In this document: positions 29,976 to 39,964 of the stretch, in pieces | Position numbering within the stretch: the first letter of the stretch is position 1 | How the letters are laid out: every line of letters begins with the position of its first letter | Source of the DNA: Strigamia acuminata | Taxonomy: Eukaryota; Arthropoda; Chilopoda; Geophilomorpha; Linotaeniidae | Length of the DNA stretch: 64,000 nt | Assembly (NCBI GenBank): GCA_949358305.1 | Contig: OX442315.1 | Span: forward strand, 14,348,427 to 14,412,426 | Reading direction: 5' to 3' | Notes under the pieces: generated by a model | The model's database searches: none | Seen by the model: only the letters and a program-made list of their open reading frames with translations | What the model was told of the DNA's origin: nothing | Program-made: the position numbers and the translations under genes

Positions 29976-32900
29976 ATCGGTCGTTGGCTGCTTCTACAGG
30001 TGGCCCAAGTGATTGGATCGAGCCACCGAAACCAGCAGAAGTTGATGCTACTGTCGTGGCTGGTGCCCCTCCAAAAATGACAAATTTTATCATGTTGTCG
30101 CCACCCGAGTTCTTGGCTTCTAAAGAACCGAAGCTGATAATCGGGTTGCAGGACCGTTGTCGCCGCGATGCGCCCTTCGTTAAGATAGCTTGGGTGAACA
30201 TCGAGTTTATAGCCCTAATGGATAGCGGAGCGCAGACATGTATAATGACTATGCCGCTGTTCAAGAGGCTTTCCAAGGAAATTGGAGTGGAGATGGTTCC
30301 GATGGACGAGACAATTCGGACCGCGTCAAATCAAATTGAACGCGTCATTGGTTGTGTGCAGATTGCCGTCCGAGCTCCCTTGGCGGTAGTTTGCTTTACT
30401 TGTCTCATCATTGCTCAGGGGTCGCAAGAACTCCTCCTGGGATTGGACTTTTGTAAGGCCGTTGGTTTATGCGTAGATCACGGCAATAACTATTGGTTTC
30501 TCCTGGGAGATGGAACGCGTCACCCCTTCCTGAATGAGGAGCAAGCCCGAGCCTCCGATCCAGTGGTCCTTTTCCCTCTGACCAAGGAACAACCCTCGTT
30601 GCCAGAGGGGGTTTGCGTCCGAGGCCCGCCTCTGTACAACTTGCCGGGAATGAGGAATCCGCCGGTTAAATTACCGGAAAATCCAGCGGAACCCATTAGC
30701 TCGGTTAAGCAGGAGGTGAAGCCGGACGAGGACACTCCTCCAGTTGAAAGGGAGGAGCCCGTGGCTAAGCCGCCGATTGGTGATGTGAACTGCGTTTTCC
30801 TGAGCAAGCGTGAATTTGAAGAAGAGTTGTTTGAGCCTCCGTATTCGGACAATCCCCACATTGTGAAGGTTGTTTTGGCTCGGAGGAACCCTGACTCTCA
30901 GCAGTGGACATTCATTTGGTCTCCCAGGAGGCGTGAAAGGGCGCGCAAGAGTATTGTGCGGATAACGCGTAAACCTGGAAAACGGACCATGTGTTTGAGC
31001 CAAATGCGTCGGGCAGTTAAATTGCGCAAGGCGAGGGTGAAGACGGCTACTCGAAGCCCTTCGGTGGCCCTTACGGCTTCTCCTGTGGTGGGGGGCGGCG
31101 TGGGCGACGTGGAGACTCCTCCCACTTTTCCTATAACGGAAGGTGTTGAGAGTACTCCTAGACGGCATGATATTAATTTTGTGCAATATATCCCGAATAG
31201 GGACCCGACCAAACTCACTTGGGTCTACGACCAATTGTGTAATCAGTTGGAGCCCAAACGCATAACTCATCTAATGGATGCGTTGAAACCAGTTGCTCAC
31301 ATTTTCCGTGAGGAGCTGGGGCTCTGCAATAATACGCAATTTGAGGTGAATTTGAAGCCCGACTTTAGGCCGATTCATGTGCCGGTACGTCCGGTGAATC
31401 CGGCAAAAAAGGACATTATCGACGCTTACATAGACCAGAAAATGGCACAAGGAGTAATAAGACGCTCCAAAAGTGACTGTGCTGTGGCGCCAGTTGTGGT
31501 CCCGAAGAAGGACGGGCGCTGGCGCTGCGCTATGGACTTTAGGCCGATAAATGCCCAAACCTTGCCCGACGTTTATCCGCTCCCAGATATCGACAACATC
31601 TTTGCATATCTTGGTGGAGCAAAGTGGTTTTCCATAATCGACGGAAGGGAAGCGTTCCATCAAATAGGGGTCCGACCTGGAGATGAACGATATCTCGCGT
31701 TCGTCACCCACAGGGGACTCTATGAGTATACGCGTATGCCCTTCGGTCCAATTAACGGGCCGGCCACCCTGCAGCGCGCCATGAATCTTACACTGGCTGA
31801 ACACCTCTACAAATTCGTCTTTGTCTATATCGACGATATTATTGTCTTTAGCAAGACCTTCGAGGAGCATGTTGTTCACCTGCAAAAGGTGCTCTCGCTC
31901 CTCGATAACGCCGGTTTTACCATGAACGCCGGGAAGACTGAATTGTGTAAGAGGAGCCTTGAGGTTCTTGGCCATATCGTTGAAGAGGGAATTATCCGAC
32001 CCAACCCGAAGAAAACGGACGCTATCCAAAAATACCCGGCGCCGACTAACCTCAAGGAGCTGCAACGCTTCAAGGGGATGGTCGGGTATTATGCGTCGTT
32101 CTTCCCCGGTTTTTCCAAGACTTGCGAGGTATTTCGTGTTCTGATGCGAAAAAATGCGCCTTGGGTGTGGAAGCCCGAGCACCAGGCGGCCTTTGAGTAT
32201 TTGAAAAACCAGATTTCGTTGTCTACATTGCATAGGAATTTCCCCGATTGGACGAAACCCTATATTCTCCAAACAGACGCTAGTTATTCGGGGCTTGGTG
32301 CCGTCTTGATGCAAATCAACAATGACGGTGTACGCGTTCCCATTGCCTTCGCGTCGAGAGCCTTAAACAAGGCGGAGAAGAATTATATGACAACTGAAAT
32401 CGAATGCCTGGCCGCTGTGTGGGCTGTGAAGCGCTTCAGGGCGTATCTCGAGCTAATGGACTTTTACCTCGAGAGTGACCATAAGTCCTTGCTGTGGCTT
32501 TTCACCCAACGAGAGCCCAAGGGTCGATTGGCGCGCTGGATTCTTTCTTTGTCGGAATATCGTTTTACGTTCCTACACTGCAGTGGAACAAAGAATCGAG
32601 TTGCTGACGCGTTGAGCCGCGCCCCTGTCGACCCACCAATCGAGTTGGAAGATGAGGACTGCCCAGCTTTGGACGACACATGTTATTGTGCGTTCTTTGA
32701 CGATTACAGGGATTGGCCTGTGCCAAAGATGGAGGAGTTGGAAGATTTAACGCTTTTTAAACCATCAAATGCTAAAATTGTTCGAGCTGTCACAATGCGT
32801 CGTCAAAAACGCATCTTGCTCGCCAGGTTGGCCGGAGCGGCTCTGGGGTCGGTGGATATTAGTCCGGTGGACAACAACCCTCCAAAAAGGAAGAGGGGAC

Positions 32901-35005
32901 GTCCACGAAAGCACCCGATCGCCGGAGGACCAACACCAGTTGGAGCTACTCCGGTGAAAAGGAGGAGGGGTCGACCAAGGAAATATCCGGTCGTCCAAAA
33001 CCCAATGATTGATGAGCTCATTTCCGATGATGAGGAGTCCGTGGCAATTTCTCTTCCTGTTGGGGATCCCCCCGAGAAGAGGAAAAGGGGCCGACCGAGG
33101 AAGCACCCAATTATTGAGGACCCGGTGGAGCAACTAATCTCCGAGGATGAAGAGTCCACGGCGGTTTCCTTGCCTGGGGACGTCCCTGTGAAAAAGAAGA
33201 GGGGGCGACCGAAGAAGGTTGGGGAGAAGAGACCTGTTGGTAGGCCCAAAAAGGCTCCCATAATCTTCGACCGTGCTTCCGACTCTGAAGGCAGTGAAAT
33301 GTCCCTTTTAAGTGGGGAGCCGCCAGGTGACACGGATTCTGACGAGTTCCGGATTCCGGACTTGCCACTGGATTTGGGGCCTGCGACGCGGACGCGGCGA
33401 CAATTGGCCTCTCCAACACCCTCCGTCGACCCGGAGTTGTCCCAACACTCCGACCACTCCTCCGACGGCAGTTTTTACTCACTTCCTGCGGATCACCCGA
33501 CAATTGAGATACTTCCAACGCAGAAAGCCATTAAAGAAGCCCAAAACGCCGATGAATGGTCGAAAGGACTAATCTCGTATCTCAGTTCGAAAAGTCTTCC
33601 GCCGGATGAGGAAGAGGCTGAAAGGGTCAAGAAGCAAGCAATTGACATGGCTTTATACAGAGGCTTGCTTTGCAAGTTCCCTCCAACCAAAATTGGTCAG
33701 CGGGCTCCTACGCGTCGGATATATCTTCCACAGCCGCTACGCTACAAGTATTTCCACTGCCTACATTTCCCGCCTACCTCCGGCCATCTGGGCATCGAAA
33801 AGACTATGATGCGTCTAAAAACCCGCGTGTTTTGGCCGGGGATGAAAAAAGATGTAACGGAGTGGATCAAGGTGTGCGAGTCCTGTCAAAGGGCGAAAGT
33901 GGAGCGAAGACTTCCGTACGGCGAGATGGAGACTGCGAAGCCAAGGAGGTTATTTCGAACTATTTACGTCGATTATTTCGGAAAGAAGCTAAAGTCGACT
34001 GGCGGCCACTGCTACGCGTTTGTCATGGTTGATGCCGCCAGTCGTTGGGTGGATGTACGCCTAACCGAAAGAGCCGATGTGTCCACCACAATCAAACAGC
34101 TTAAAAAGTTCACTTATCGATGGGCATATCCAAAAACCATCATTAGTGATAACGCCCCCACCTTCCGCTCCGCCAAATTTCAGGCGCAGTGTGCGGAAAT
34201 GGGAATGGTCAATAAGTACCTGTCTGTGTACCATCCGCAGGGGAACTTGGCGGAAAGACTCAACCAATCGCTCAAAACATGCATCCTTGCGTATATTGAT
34301 GAACATACGCGTTGGGATCGACATATTGGTTCATTTATTCTCGCCATCAACTCTGCATACCAGACATCACTTAAATTTTCACCGTATATGATGGTTACGG
34401 GACAGGAAGCACGGTTTCCAGGCGACATGGACTCGGATACGGACGACGGAGAACCACTACCACCAGACGAGGCTCAATTTCTCCATCGATATTTGCTACG
34501 CGTTCGAGAAGAAGCTAAGAAGAACTTGGAGGCCGCCAACTTACGCCACAAGAGGTGGTATGACCGGAAACGGCGGCCACACGCGTTCAAACCTGGAGAT
34601 TGGGTCACCGTCAAAAATCGGACTTTGTCGTCGACCGACAAACAGGTAAGTTCGGGTTTCCAACACCGAACCGAGGGCGTTTACCTGCTGCATCGTCTTC
34701 TTGGACCGAATACCGTGCTTTTAATGGACGAGAATGGGAACATTTCACAGCCGATTCACGTGGCGGATCTTCGCCACTGGTATCAGGCGCCAGAACCAGA
34801 ACCGGAAGTTCCCGACGTCGCCAGTGACCTGGAAGATGAAGAATCTGGACTGGAAATGGAAAATTTGACACCAGAGGACCAGGACGACATCTCCGCCCGT
34901 GTTGCTCAACTTCAGACGGAAATTCGCTCCATTTGTATCAACTTCGCAAAGGAACGATGTTTACGCGTCAAAACATCGAAAAACACGGCAGAAGTCGTCC
35001 CCTAA
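29879..35005 (+). CDS. pol: R2 pol polyprotein with AT-hook insert
   Basis: 1708 codons from the first ATG, but translation should enter by -1 shift at 29912-29918. Protease LMDSGAQTC (about 113). A long linker (200-480) includes a basic segment. RT with AMDFRPIN (551), MPFGPINGPAT and YIDD (650-653). RNase H with TDASYSGLGA, TTEIECLA, SDHKSL, VADALSR. Then an unusual basic/acidic insert with AT-hooks (about 1000-1126). Integrase zinc finger GHLG...CESCQRAK (about 1300-1340), catalytic D in YVDYFG, D in SDNAPTF, E in LAERLNQ. The frame is intact. It is longer than R1 or R3 pol because of the linker and the AT-hook insert. Confidence 0.93.
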   Translation: MSPLLQALAVSGKRPRSVDQPVREGGGPETQVNRSLAASTGGPSDWIEPPKPAEVDATVVAGAPPKMTNFIMLSPPEFLASKEPKLIIGLQDRCRRDAPFVKIAWVNIEFIALMDSGAQTCIMTMPLFKRLSKEIGVEMVPMDETIRTASNQIERVIGCVQIAVRAPLAVVCFTCLIIAQGSQELLLGLDFCKAVGLCVDHGNNYWFLLGDGTRHPFLNEEQARASDPVVLFPLTKEQPSLPEGVCVRGPPLYNLPGMRNPPVKLPENPAEPISSVKQEVKPDEDTPPVEREEPVAKPPIGDVNCVFLSKREFEEELFEPPYSDNPHIVKVVLARRNPDSQQWTFIWSPRRRERARKSIVRITRKPGKRTMCLSQMRRAVKLRKARVKTATRSPSVALTASPVVGGGVGDVETPPTFPITEGVESTPRRHDINFVQYIPNRDPTKLTWVYDQLCNQLEPKRITHLMDALKPVAHIFREELGLCNNTQFEVNLKPDFRPIHVPVRPVNPAKKDIIDAYIDQKMAQGVIRRSKSDCAVAPVVVPKKDGRWRCAMDFRPINAQTLPDVYPLPDIDNIFAYLGGAKWFSIIDGREAFHQIGVRPGDERYLAFVTHRGLYEYTRMPFGPINGPATLQRAMNLTLAEHLYKFVFVYIDDIIVFSKTFEEHVVHLQKVLSLLDNAGFTMNAGKTELCKRSLEVLGHIVEEGIIRPNPKKTDAIQKYPAPTNLKELQRFKGMVGYYASFFPGFSKTCEVFRVLMRKNAPWVWKPEHQAAFEYLKNQISLSTLHRNFPDWTKPYILQTDASYSGLGAVLMQINNDGVRVPIAFASRALNKAEKNYMTTEIECLAAVWAVKRFRAYLELMDFYLESDHKSLLWLFTQREPKGRLARWILSLSEYRFTFLHCSGTKNRVADALSRAPVDPPIELEDEDCPALDDTCYCAFFDDYRDWPVPKMEELEDLTLFKPSNAKIVRAVTMRRQKRILLARLAGAALGSVDISPVDNNPPKRKRGRPRKHPIAGGPTPVGATPVKRRRGRPRKYPVVQNPMIDELISDDEESVAISLPVGDPPEKRKRGRPRKHPIIEDPVEQLISEDEESTAVSLPGDVPVKKKRGRPKKVGEKRPVGRPKKAPIIFDRASDSEGSEMSLLSGEPPGDTDSDEFRIPDLPLDLGPATRTRRQLASPTPSVDPELSQHSDHSSDGSFYSLPADHPTIEILPTQKAIKEAQNADEWSKGLISYLSSKSLPPDEEEAERVKKQAIDMALYRGLLCKFPPTKIGQRAPTRRIYLPQPLRYKYFHCLHFPPTSGHLGIEKTMMRLKTRVFWPGMKKDVTEWIKVCESCQRAKVERRLPYGEMETAKPRRLFRTIYVDYFGKKLKSTGGHCYAFVMVDAASRWVDVRLTERADVSTTIKQLKKFTYRWAYPKTIISDNAPTFRSAKFQAQCAEMGMVNKYLSVYHPQGNLAERLNQSLKTCILAYIDEHTRWDRHIGSFILAINSAYQTSLKFSPYMMVTGQEARFPGDMDSDTDDGEPLPPDEAQFLHRYLLRVREEAKKNLEAANLRHKRWYDRKRRPHAFKPGDWVTVKNRTLSSTDKQVSSGFQHRTEGVYLLHRLLGPNTVLLMDENGNISQPIHVADLRHWYQAPEPEPEVPDVASDLEDEESGLEMENLTPEDQDDISARVAQLQTEIRSICINFAKERCLRVKTSKNTAEVVP
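29912..29961 (+). promoter_or_regulatory. R2 gag-pol -1 frameshift signal
   Basis: Canonical heptamer G-GGA-AAC at 29912-29918 in the gag frame (CCG GGA AAC), 6-base spacer, then a 6-bp stem GGTCCG (29925-29930) with CGGACC (29956-29961). The stem is weaker than in R1 and R3 and could be part of a pseudoknot. The shift enters the pol frame (KRPRSVDQP). Confidence 0.7.
32883..33257 (+). other. AT-hook array inside R2 pol
   Basis: Four strong AT-hooks (KRGRPRKHP near 32886, RRGRPRKYP near 32962, KRGRPRKHP near 33078, KRGRPKKVG near 33194) and a weaker one (VGRPKKAP near 33235), separated by acidic spacers (ISDDEES, ISEDEES). AT-hooks bind the minor groove of AT-rich DNA. The position is between RNase H and the integrase zinc finger. 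Confidence 0.85.
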
Positions 35006-36375
35006 TTGTGTCAAAGTGTCGTTTTTGTTTCTTTATTGTATTTGGAAATTATTGTTAATTTTTACTTGTTTTATTTGTTAATATCAAGTTTTTGTATTTT
35101 TTCCGTGTCTTTGTCCGCTCGTCGGGGCTCAAGTTCGCTATTCAGAGAAATTGGTAAGCAATTTCCCCGTGGGGCGGCGCTGAGTGTTCATTGGTCAGAT
35201 GACCGACCACGTGTTTTTCACACTTGTGCTCGGTCGCCATTTTCCCCCACTTGTTGGACGCGTTTACCTCGTGCAATTTCAGCGGAGTTCGACAACGCAT
35301 AGAATAGCGGATTTGAGTATTCGACGGGGCGAGAGACATTGGATTTTGGTGTATTTGTAACCGTGAGTGTGTTTATTTTTCATTTCATGGACAATTTTGT
35401 ATTTTTACTCGTGAGTTAGTGTGGCGAACGCCGTCGCTCGCGCCGTGTCGACGAAACTTTATTTTTTCACGCCTTATTGTTAGAATTATTGAGTTATTCA
35501 ATTGTTTAACTTCGTTTAGTTTGATTTTACGCGTTGTTAGTTTTGTTTTGACATTTTTACGGCTCGGGCTTGGAATTTTCGTCACTCTCACTTTTCGAGA
35601 GACAACATGGCCGAATTTGCACTTCGTTGAGGAATTTTGTTAGGGTCACGTGACTGAGTTTTAGCCTCAATCCGGGCCTCGGCGTCCATCTTTGTTGGAC
35701 TTAGAACATTTTTCTTCGTGTTTGTCTTTTGACATTTAGTCGCGCGCTCGTGCTCACATTTGTTTAGAATGCCTATGCATTTACAGGACGCGTACTTTGT
35801 ACTTTTCACGTTCTTGTTTGTATTTTACTTGGAAGAGCTTTGTTATTGCTTATTTGTTTGCACTTTAGATATTTTGATCTTTATTCTCAATTTATTCATG
35901 TAATGCGAACCCGTTTTTTGTGCGTATATCTTTGGCTATTTCATGTTATGTACTGGGTGTTCTGCATCTTAGTTGAAGCTGTATATTGGGAGTGTGCAAC
36001 TGCATTTTATATTAATTTGTACCTTTTCTTTGGAATTATCAAATTGTCAGTTATAGCGCTTGTATTCACCTTGTGGGTTATAGCGAGTATTTTGGAATCC
36101 GGTGCTTGTCAGCGGCCTGGATAGCTACTTCTCAACTATGCTAGTTAATGCTGAGGCTTATGCATTTTTCGTTTTGATTATGTTCATTTATGCGTTGCAC
36201 ACTTATGTAAATTTCCTCATTAGAACCAGCGTCATAATTCTGAGCACTGTGTATTTTTTGTTTGTTCGCCATGTTTATATGCGTTGAATTTTTGTCCATG
36301 AATTTGAACCATTTTGTAATTTATTGTTTGTTCATTTGTTTACATTCTTTCTGTGATTTAGAGTAGTGTGTTGTC
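35006..36375 (+). other. R2 spacer between pol and ORF3
   Basis: 1.37 kb, T-rich, no convincing ORF. Near its end is a strong splice acceptor (TTTCTGTGATTTAG, AG at 36360-36361), 14 bases before the ORF3 ATG. A donor-like GTGAGT near 35363 could define a leader exon. This resembles the intron layout of R1 and R3 ORF3, but with ORF3 wholly in the second exon. Confidence 0.45.
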
Positions 36376-38157
36376 ATGGCAGACTCGGACAGCGACAATG
36401 AGAGCCTCGATGATGTGTCGACCGATGAAGAATTTTGGGACGACGAGGGAGCGGCAGGAGCGGAACAATGCCCAGATCCGCGTCCACGTTCCTCAACGCG
36501 TCGTGGGACCTACAAGCCGCCCTACCCAGTTCCGGATTTGTATGCCGGTGGACCAATTTTGATTCCGCCATGGCACCCCGATCATCCAAAAGAGGGAGGA
36601 TTCCCTAACTTCGAGATTTGTCCCTACTGCTCGGGTTGGGGGCACATTGAGAGGGGGACCAAGGAATGCCCGGCGTGTAAAGGAAAAGGCGCCCTCCGCC
36701 GTGGCCCCTTCAAGATTTGGATGCGTCGGCTTCAGGCGATGGCGCTCCGTAAGCCTTTTTGGGACAGACGGAACCTTTCACAGTTTAAATGGCCGGAGGA
36801 ATTCCAAGTAATCCGGGGTGACGCGTACGCCACAACGCGTTTTGTCCGGCGCCACGAGACGTTTTGGAGGAACACCGTGTCGGAGGCCACGGCGGCTGGG
36901 ATTAGACCTAGAAATTGGCAGTATCCGCCGATGAACTCGATTGTGCCGGTGGAGGGAGCTTGTGCACCCCCGTTGCCAGTGATGTTGCGTGGACTTCCAG
37001 ACGGCACGAGTTCGATTAATGTCATCCGACATTCCAATCAGGACGAGATGCCGACCATTACGCGTCCCCTCCACTCTAGGGAGCTGCAGAAGAGAGAGGA
37101 TCCCGAAACGGTGACCAGATGGGGAGCCACACCCGAGGAGGAGGAACAGGAACGCGTACGCTGTATCGAGGAGCGTAACGAACACCTGATTGAGGAGATC
37201 GCCCAGCTTCGTCGGCTCCATCTCCACGCGGCCGCCCGCCTCCGACGAGCTATACCACCCGACTCCACTGTGGAGATTCGAGATGTGACCGAGGCGGCAG
37301 GAGGACTTCCGGCAGTTGAGGCGTCGCAGCCCATTTGTGAGGTGGAAGAATTGGCTTTGGTCCCGGTGAGGAGGGCCGCGGAGACGCCTACGGTCATCCA
37401 GGAGGCACCCAAGACGGCGGGAGAAACTCCTGAACAGTTTTTGGCCCGGAATTGTAGTGGGTATTCGCGTCACCAACAATCAGCGCGTACTCGCTTGGAG
37501 CGACGGGCCCTCGCCAAGATTGCGGAAGGGCATATTCGGGGCATTTCTGGAGGAAGAGTCGCTGGTGGCGCGCCGGCCCCGTGTAAGCGAAAGGCCATCA
37601 TGCCTGCCCCCGAGCCGGACGTCGTACCCGAGCAGGCGACACGTAGATTTGAGCGCCAGGCCCGGCGAAATTCGAGCCCCAGTTGCAACCCCCTTGCGGT
37701 TTCCAGCATGAACTTTAGGGACTTGAGTGCTGCGGTTCAGCGAGTGATTTTCCGCCAGCAAAGCAATAGCGACTGGATGCGTTATACGCGTGTGAGTGAG
37801 TTTCCCACGACTGTGTGGGCACGCACCGGTTTCGACGAGCTTTTTCCCTTTGGGGCCCTCGATTGGCAACGGCCTTCCCTTCGCGATCCGACGACCTTTT
37901 TACAGGCGGACCCGGACTTGTGGCGGCAGTATTTTTATGCCGTCGCGAGGGCAGAACATGGGTGGCCGGAGAACCAGGCCATGGCCCTCTTCGAGCTGGA
38001 CGACACTCAGATCGGGGCCCTGGAGCAGCTCATCGCGTCCAACCTTACGCGTTATCGCCCCCGAAACGAGGACCAGCTTGGGGATGTGATTGCGTGTCGT
38101 GTGGTGCTCCTGGTCGAGGAGATTCTCCGTGTGGTGTTCCCAGGAGATAGTGACTAA
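36376..38157 (+). CDS. R2 third ORF, acidic N-terminus and zinc motif
   Basis: 593 codons from ATG 36376. Residues 1-30 are strongly acidic with an aromatic centre (STDEEFWDDEG), like exon a of the R1 and R3 third ORFs. Residues about 82-105 contain CPYCSGWGHIERG and CPACKGKGAL, two CxxC pairs similar to zinc-binding CxxCxGxG repeats of DnaJ-type proteins. The middle (about 220-440) is charged and possibly coiled. The C-terminal 130 residues look folded (WARTGFDELFPFGALDW; LWRQYFYAVARAEHGW). No membrane segment or signal peptide, so not an envelope. The body is not visibly homologous to R1/R3 ORF3, but position and N-terminal composition match. Confidence 0.8.
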   Translation: MADSDSDNESLDDVSTDEEFWDDEGAAGAEQCPDPRPRSSTRRGTYKPPYPVPDLYAGGPILIPPWHPDHPKEGGFPNFEICPYCSGWGHIERGTKECPACKGKGALRRGPFKIWMRRLQAMALRKPFWDRRNLSQFKWPEEFQVIRGDAYATTRFVRRHETFWRNTVSEATAAGIRPRNWQYPPMNSIVPVEGACAPPLPVMLRGLPDGTSSINVIRHSNQDEMPTITRPLHSRELQKREDPETVTRWGATPEEEEQERVRCIEERNEHLIEEIAQLRRLHLHAAARLRRAIPPDSTVEIRDVTEAAGGLPAVEASQPICEVEELALVPVRRAAETPTVIQEAPKTAGETPEQFLARNCSGYSRHQQSARTRLERRALAKIAEGHIRGISGGRVAGGAPAPCKRKAIMPAPEPDVVPEQATRRFERQARRNSSPSCNPLAVSSMNFRDLSAAVQRVIFRQQSNSDWMRYTRVSEFPTTVWARTGFDELFPFGALDWQRPSLRDPTTFLQADPDLWRQYFYAVARAEHGWPENQAMALFELDDTQIGALEQLIASNLTRYRPRNEDQLGDVIACRVVLLVEEILRVVFPGDSD

Positions 38158-38787
38158 GTGTTGACAGTGACTTGAACCTGTGTGGACTTACTAAACGTGA
38201 CTTTTTGTTTTTACGCATTTTTTGGTTTGGGTGGGTAAGCCCCCATTCAAACGCGTGTTCATTTTATAATTTTATATTTCGTTTTCCAAGTTGTGATAAC
38301 TGAATGTGATATTTTTTACCGATTGTGATATTTATTTATTTTTGTTTATTTTCTAGTGTTTACCGCGCCCTCTGTGACCACCTGCACGGCCGAAGGATGT
38401 TCATTCCTCCTCCGGCAATCACGTACCGGATGGAGATGACCTCTAAATTTTCTTCCTTTGGCTGTGCGGCTGGCCGCGCCAGGCGTTGGTTTTCCCGACA
38501 ATCAAGGATTGTATGGTGATTTTTTGTTAGTTTTAGAATTTATCTTAGTGCCAAATGCATTCTTGCTGTTGTTTAGTTTATTATTTAACGCGTCTGACGC
38601 GAATGTTTGATTTAGTCATTCTCTTTTGTTATCGCATCATTCTTAAGTTTAAGACCGCTAAGGTTGCGGCGAATCTAGTCTATTTTGATTGTTTATTGAT
38701 TTTGATTATGTTTTTTGATTTTGTTCCTGCTTTGTATCGTTTCATTGCCATTTTAACCGGAGCAATAAAACTCTGGTGGTTGGGGCG
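38158..38787 (+). other. R2 3' untranslated region
   Basis: T-rich, no ORF of note. It ends with GGTGGTTGGGGCG, a plausible purine-rich plus-strand primer next to the 3' LTR. Confidence 0.5.
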
Positions 38788-38876
38788 TGTCACGGTCCGG
38801 TGTTCACGCGTACGAGTAGTACGCATTGTTTCCCCCGTGTTGTGTTTCTAATAAACCCTAATTGTGTTCCTACCTT
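38788..38876 (+). repeat. R2 3' LTR, first 89 bp (split by R3)
   Basis: Same as the first 89 bp of the 5' LTR (from 26607). Broken at CCTT, where R3 inserted. Confidence 0.95.
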
Positions 38877-39892
38877 TGTTGTGACCCGACTGGACCGGGG
38901 TCAACGAAGAGTTTCTCTCGTGACCTCGTTTCGGGTGTAAGGGGAGCCGCAAGCGCGTCTCCCTTCCCTCAGTGCATTGACATCTAGTCAATGGACAGGC
39001 GTCTGCCCTGAGGGAGTGGGGATGGCTCGTCCACCCCACCATTGGGTGATTCCGGTCACCTGTCAACCTCGCTTTGTGCAAAGGAATGTGCCTTGCACTG
39101 AGCGGGCAGAACCAACACAACCATCAAACGAGAAACACACGTAAACCCGTCGTCCTACAAGATCAGGCCCAAGTAAAATATACTGGGATTGACCAAGGAC
39201 AAAGGACAATTTACCGTGAGTACGTTTGGTCAGTGTCAAACTCCGCAGAGTAACCTGCGAGATAAGATTACCACACTATTTTAGCACACCAGCTAGAAAT
39301 AGTAAAAACCACTCCAGTTTAGCGAGTTGTGCAGACAAACGGTCGCACAAGCCTAAACTGCAGTTAAACCACGACGAGCGTTCCCGCCGCTGTGTGATCG
39401 CCGGGAGCCAGAAGAGTCCGCCGCTGTGTGATCGCCGGACACCACACAAAAACCTAGACAACAGCCCGAAGTAAGCCTTTTAACTAAGCATTCACTCGCG
39501 CCCGACCAGCGTGAGCCCGAAGGACCAGCCAGAGACGAGTCGAGGACGCCATATTGCCACGCCGGCCCAAGACGACACCACGTTGCCACAACGAGGACGC
39601 CATCTTGGACACGACCGAGACAACAGACGACCTCGCCGATTCCAGCCAGCTTTCATCATACCTTTACCTTTCCATTTCCCTTCACCCATTCCGATTTACC
39701 TTTTACCTACCTTTTATATATATATATAAGATATATCTGTACATTGTCCCACAGAATAAATCTATATTATATTTTACCTTTTATATCTGTGTAATCATTT
39801 CTTTGGGTAAACCGCTTGAGCAAAGCGGTAGTGAGTTAGTCGAATTAAGTAATCAACCCACGAGTTAGCGACGGTTAGAGTTGAGCGCGACA
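38877..39892 (+). repeat. R3 5' LTR
   Basis: 1016 bp, repeated at 51347-52362 with an exact offset of 12470. Contains AATAAA near 39753, close to its right end. Confidence 0.95.
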
Positions 39893-39894
39893 CG

Positions 39895-39912
39895 TGGGGG
39901 CCTGTCCGGGAT
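39895..39912 (+). other. R3 primer binding site
   Basis: TGGGGGCCTGTCCGGGAT, two bases (CG) after the LTR. It differs from the R1 site at one position and from a tRNA-Pro site at a few. Confidence 0.7.
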
Positions 39913-39964
39913 CAAGTTGAATAACTGATTCTAACCTGTGATTACATCATACCCAAAGCAAGAA

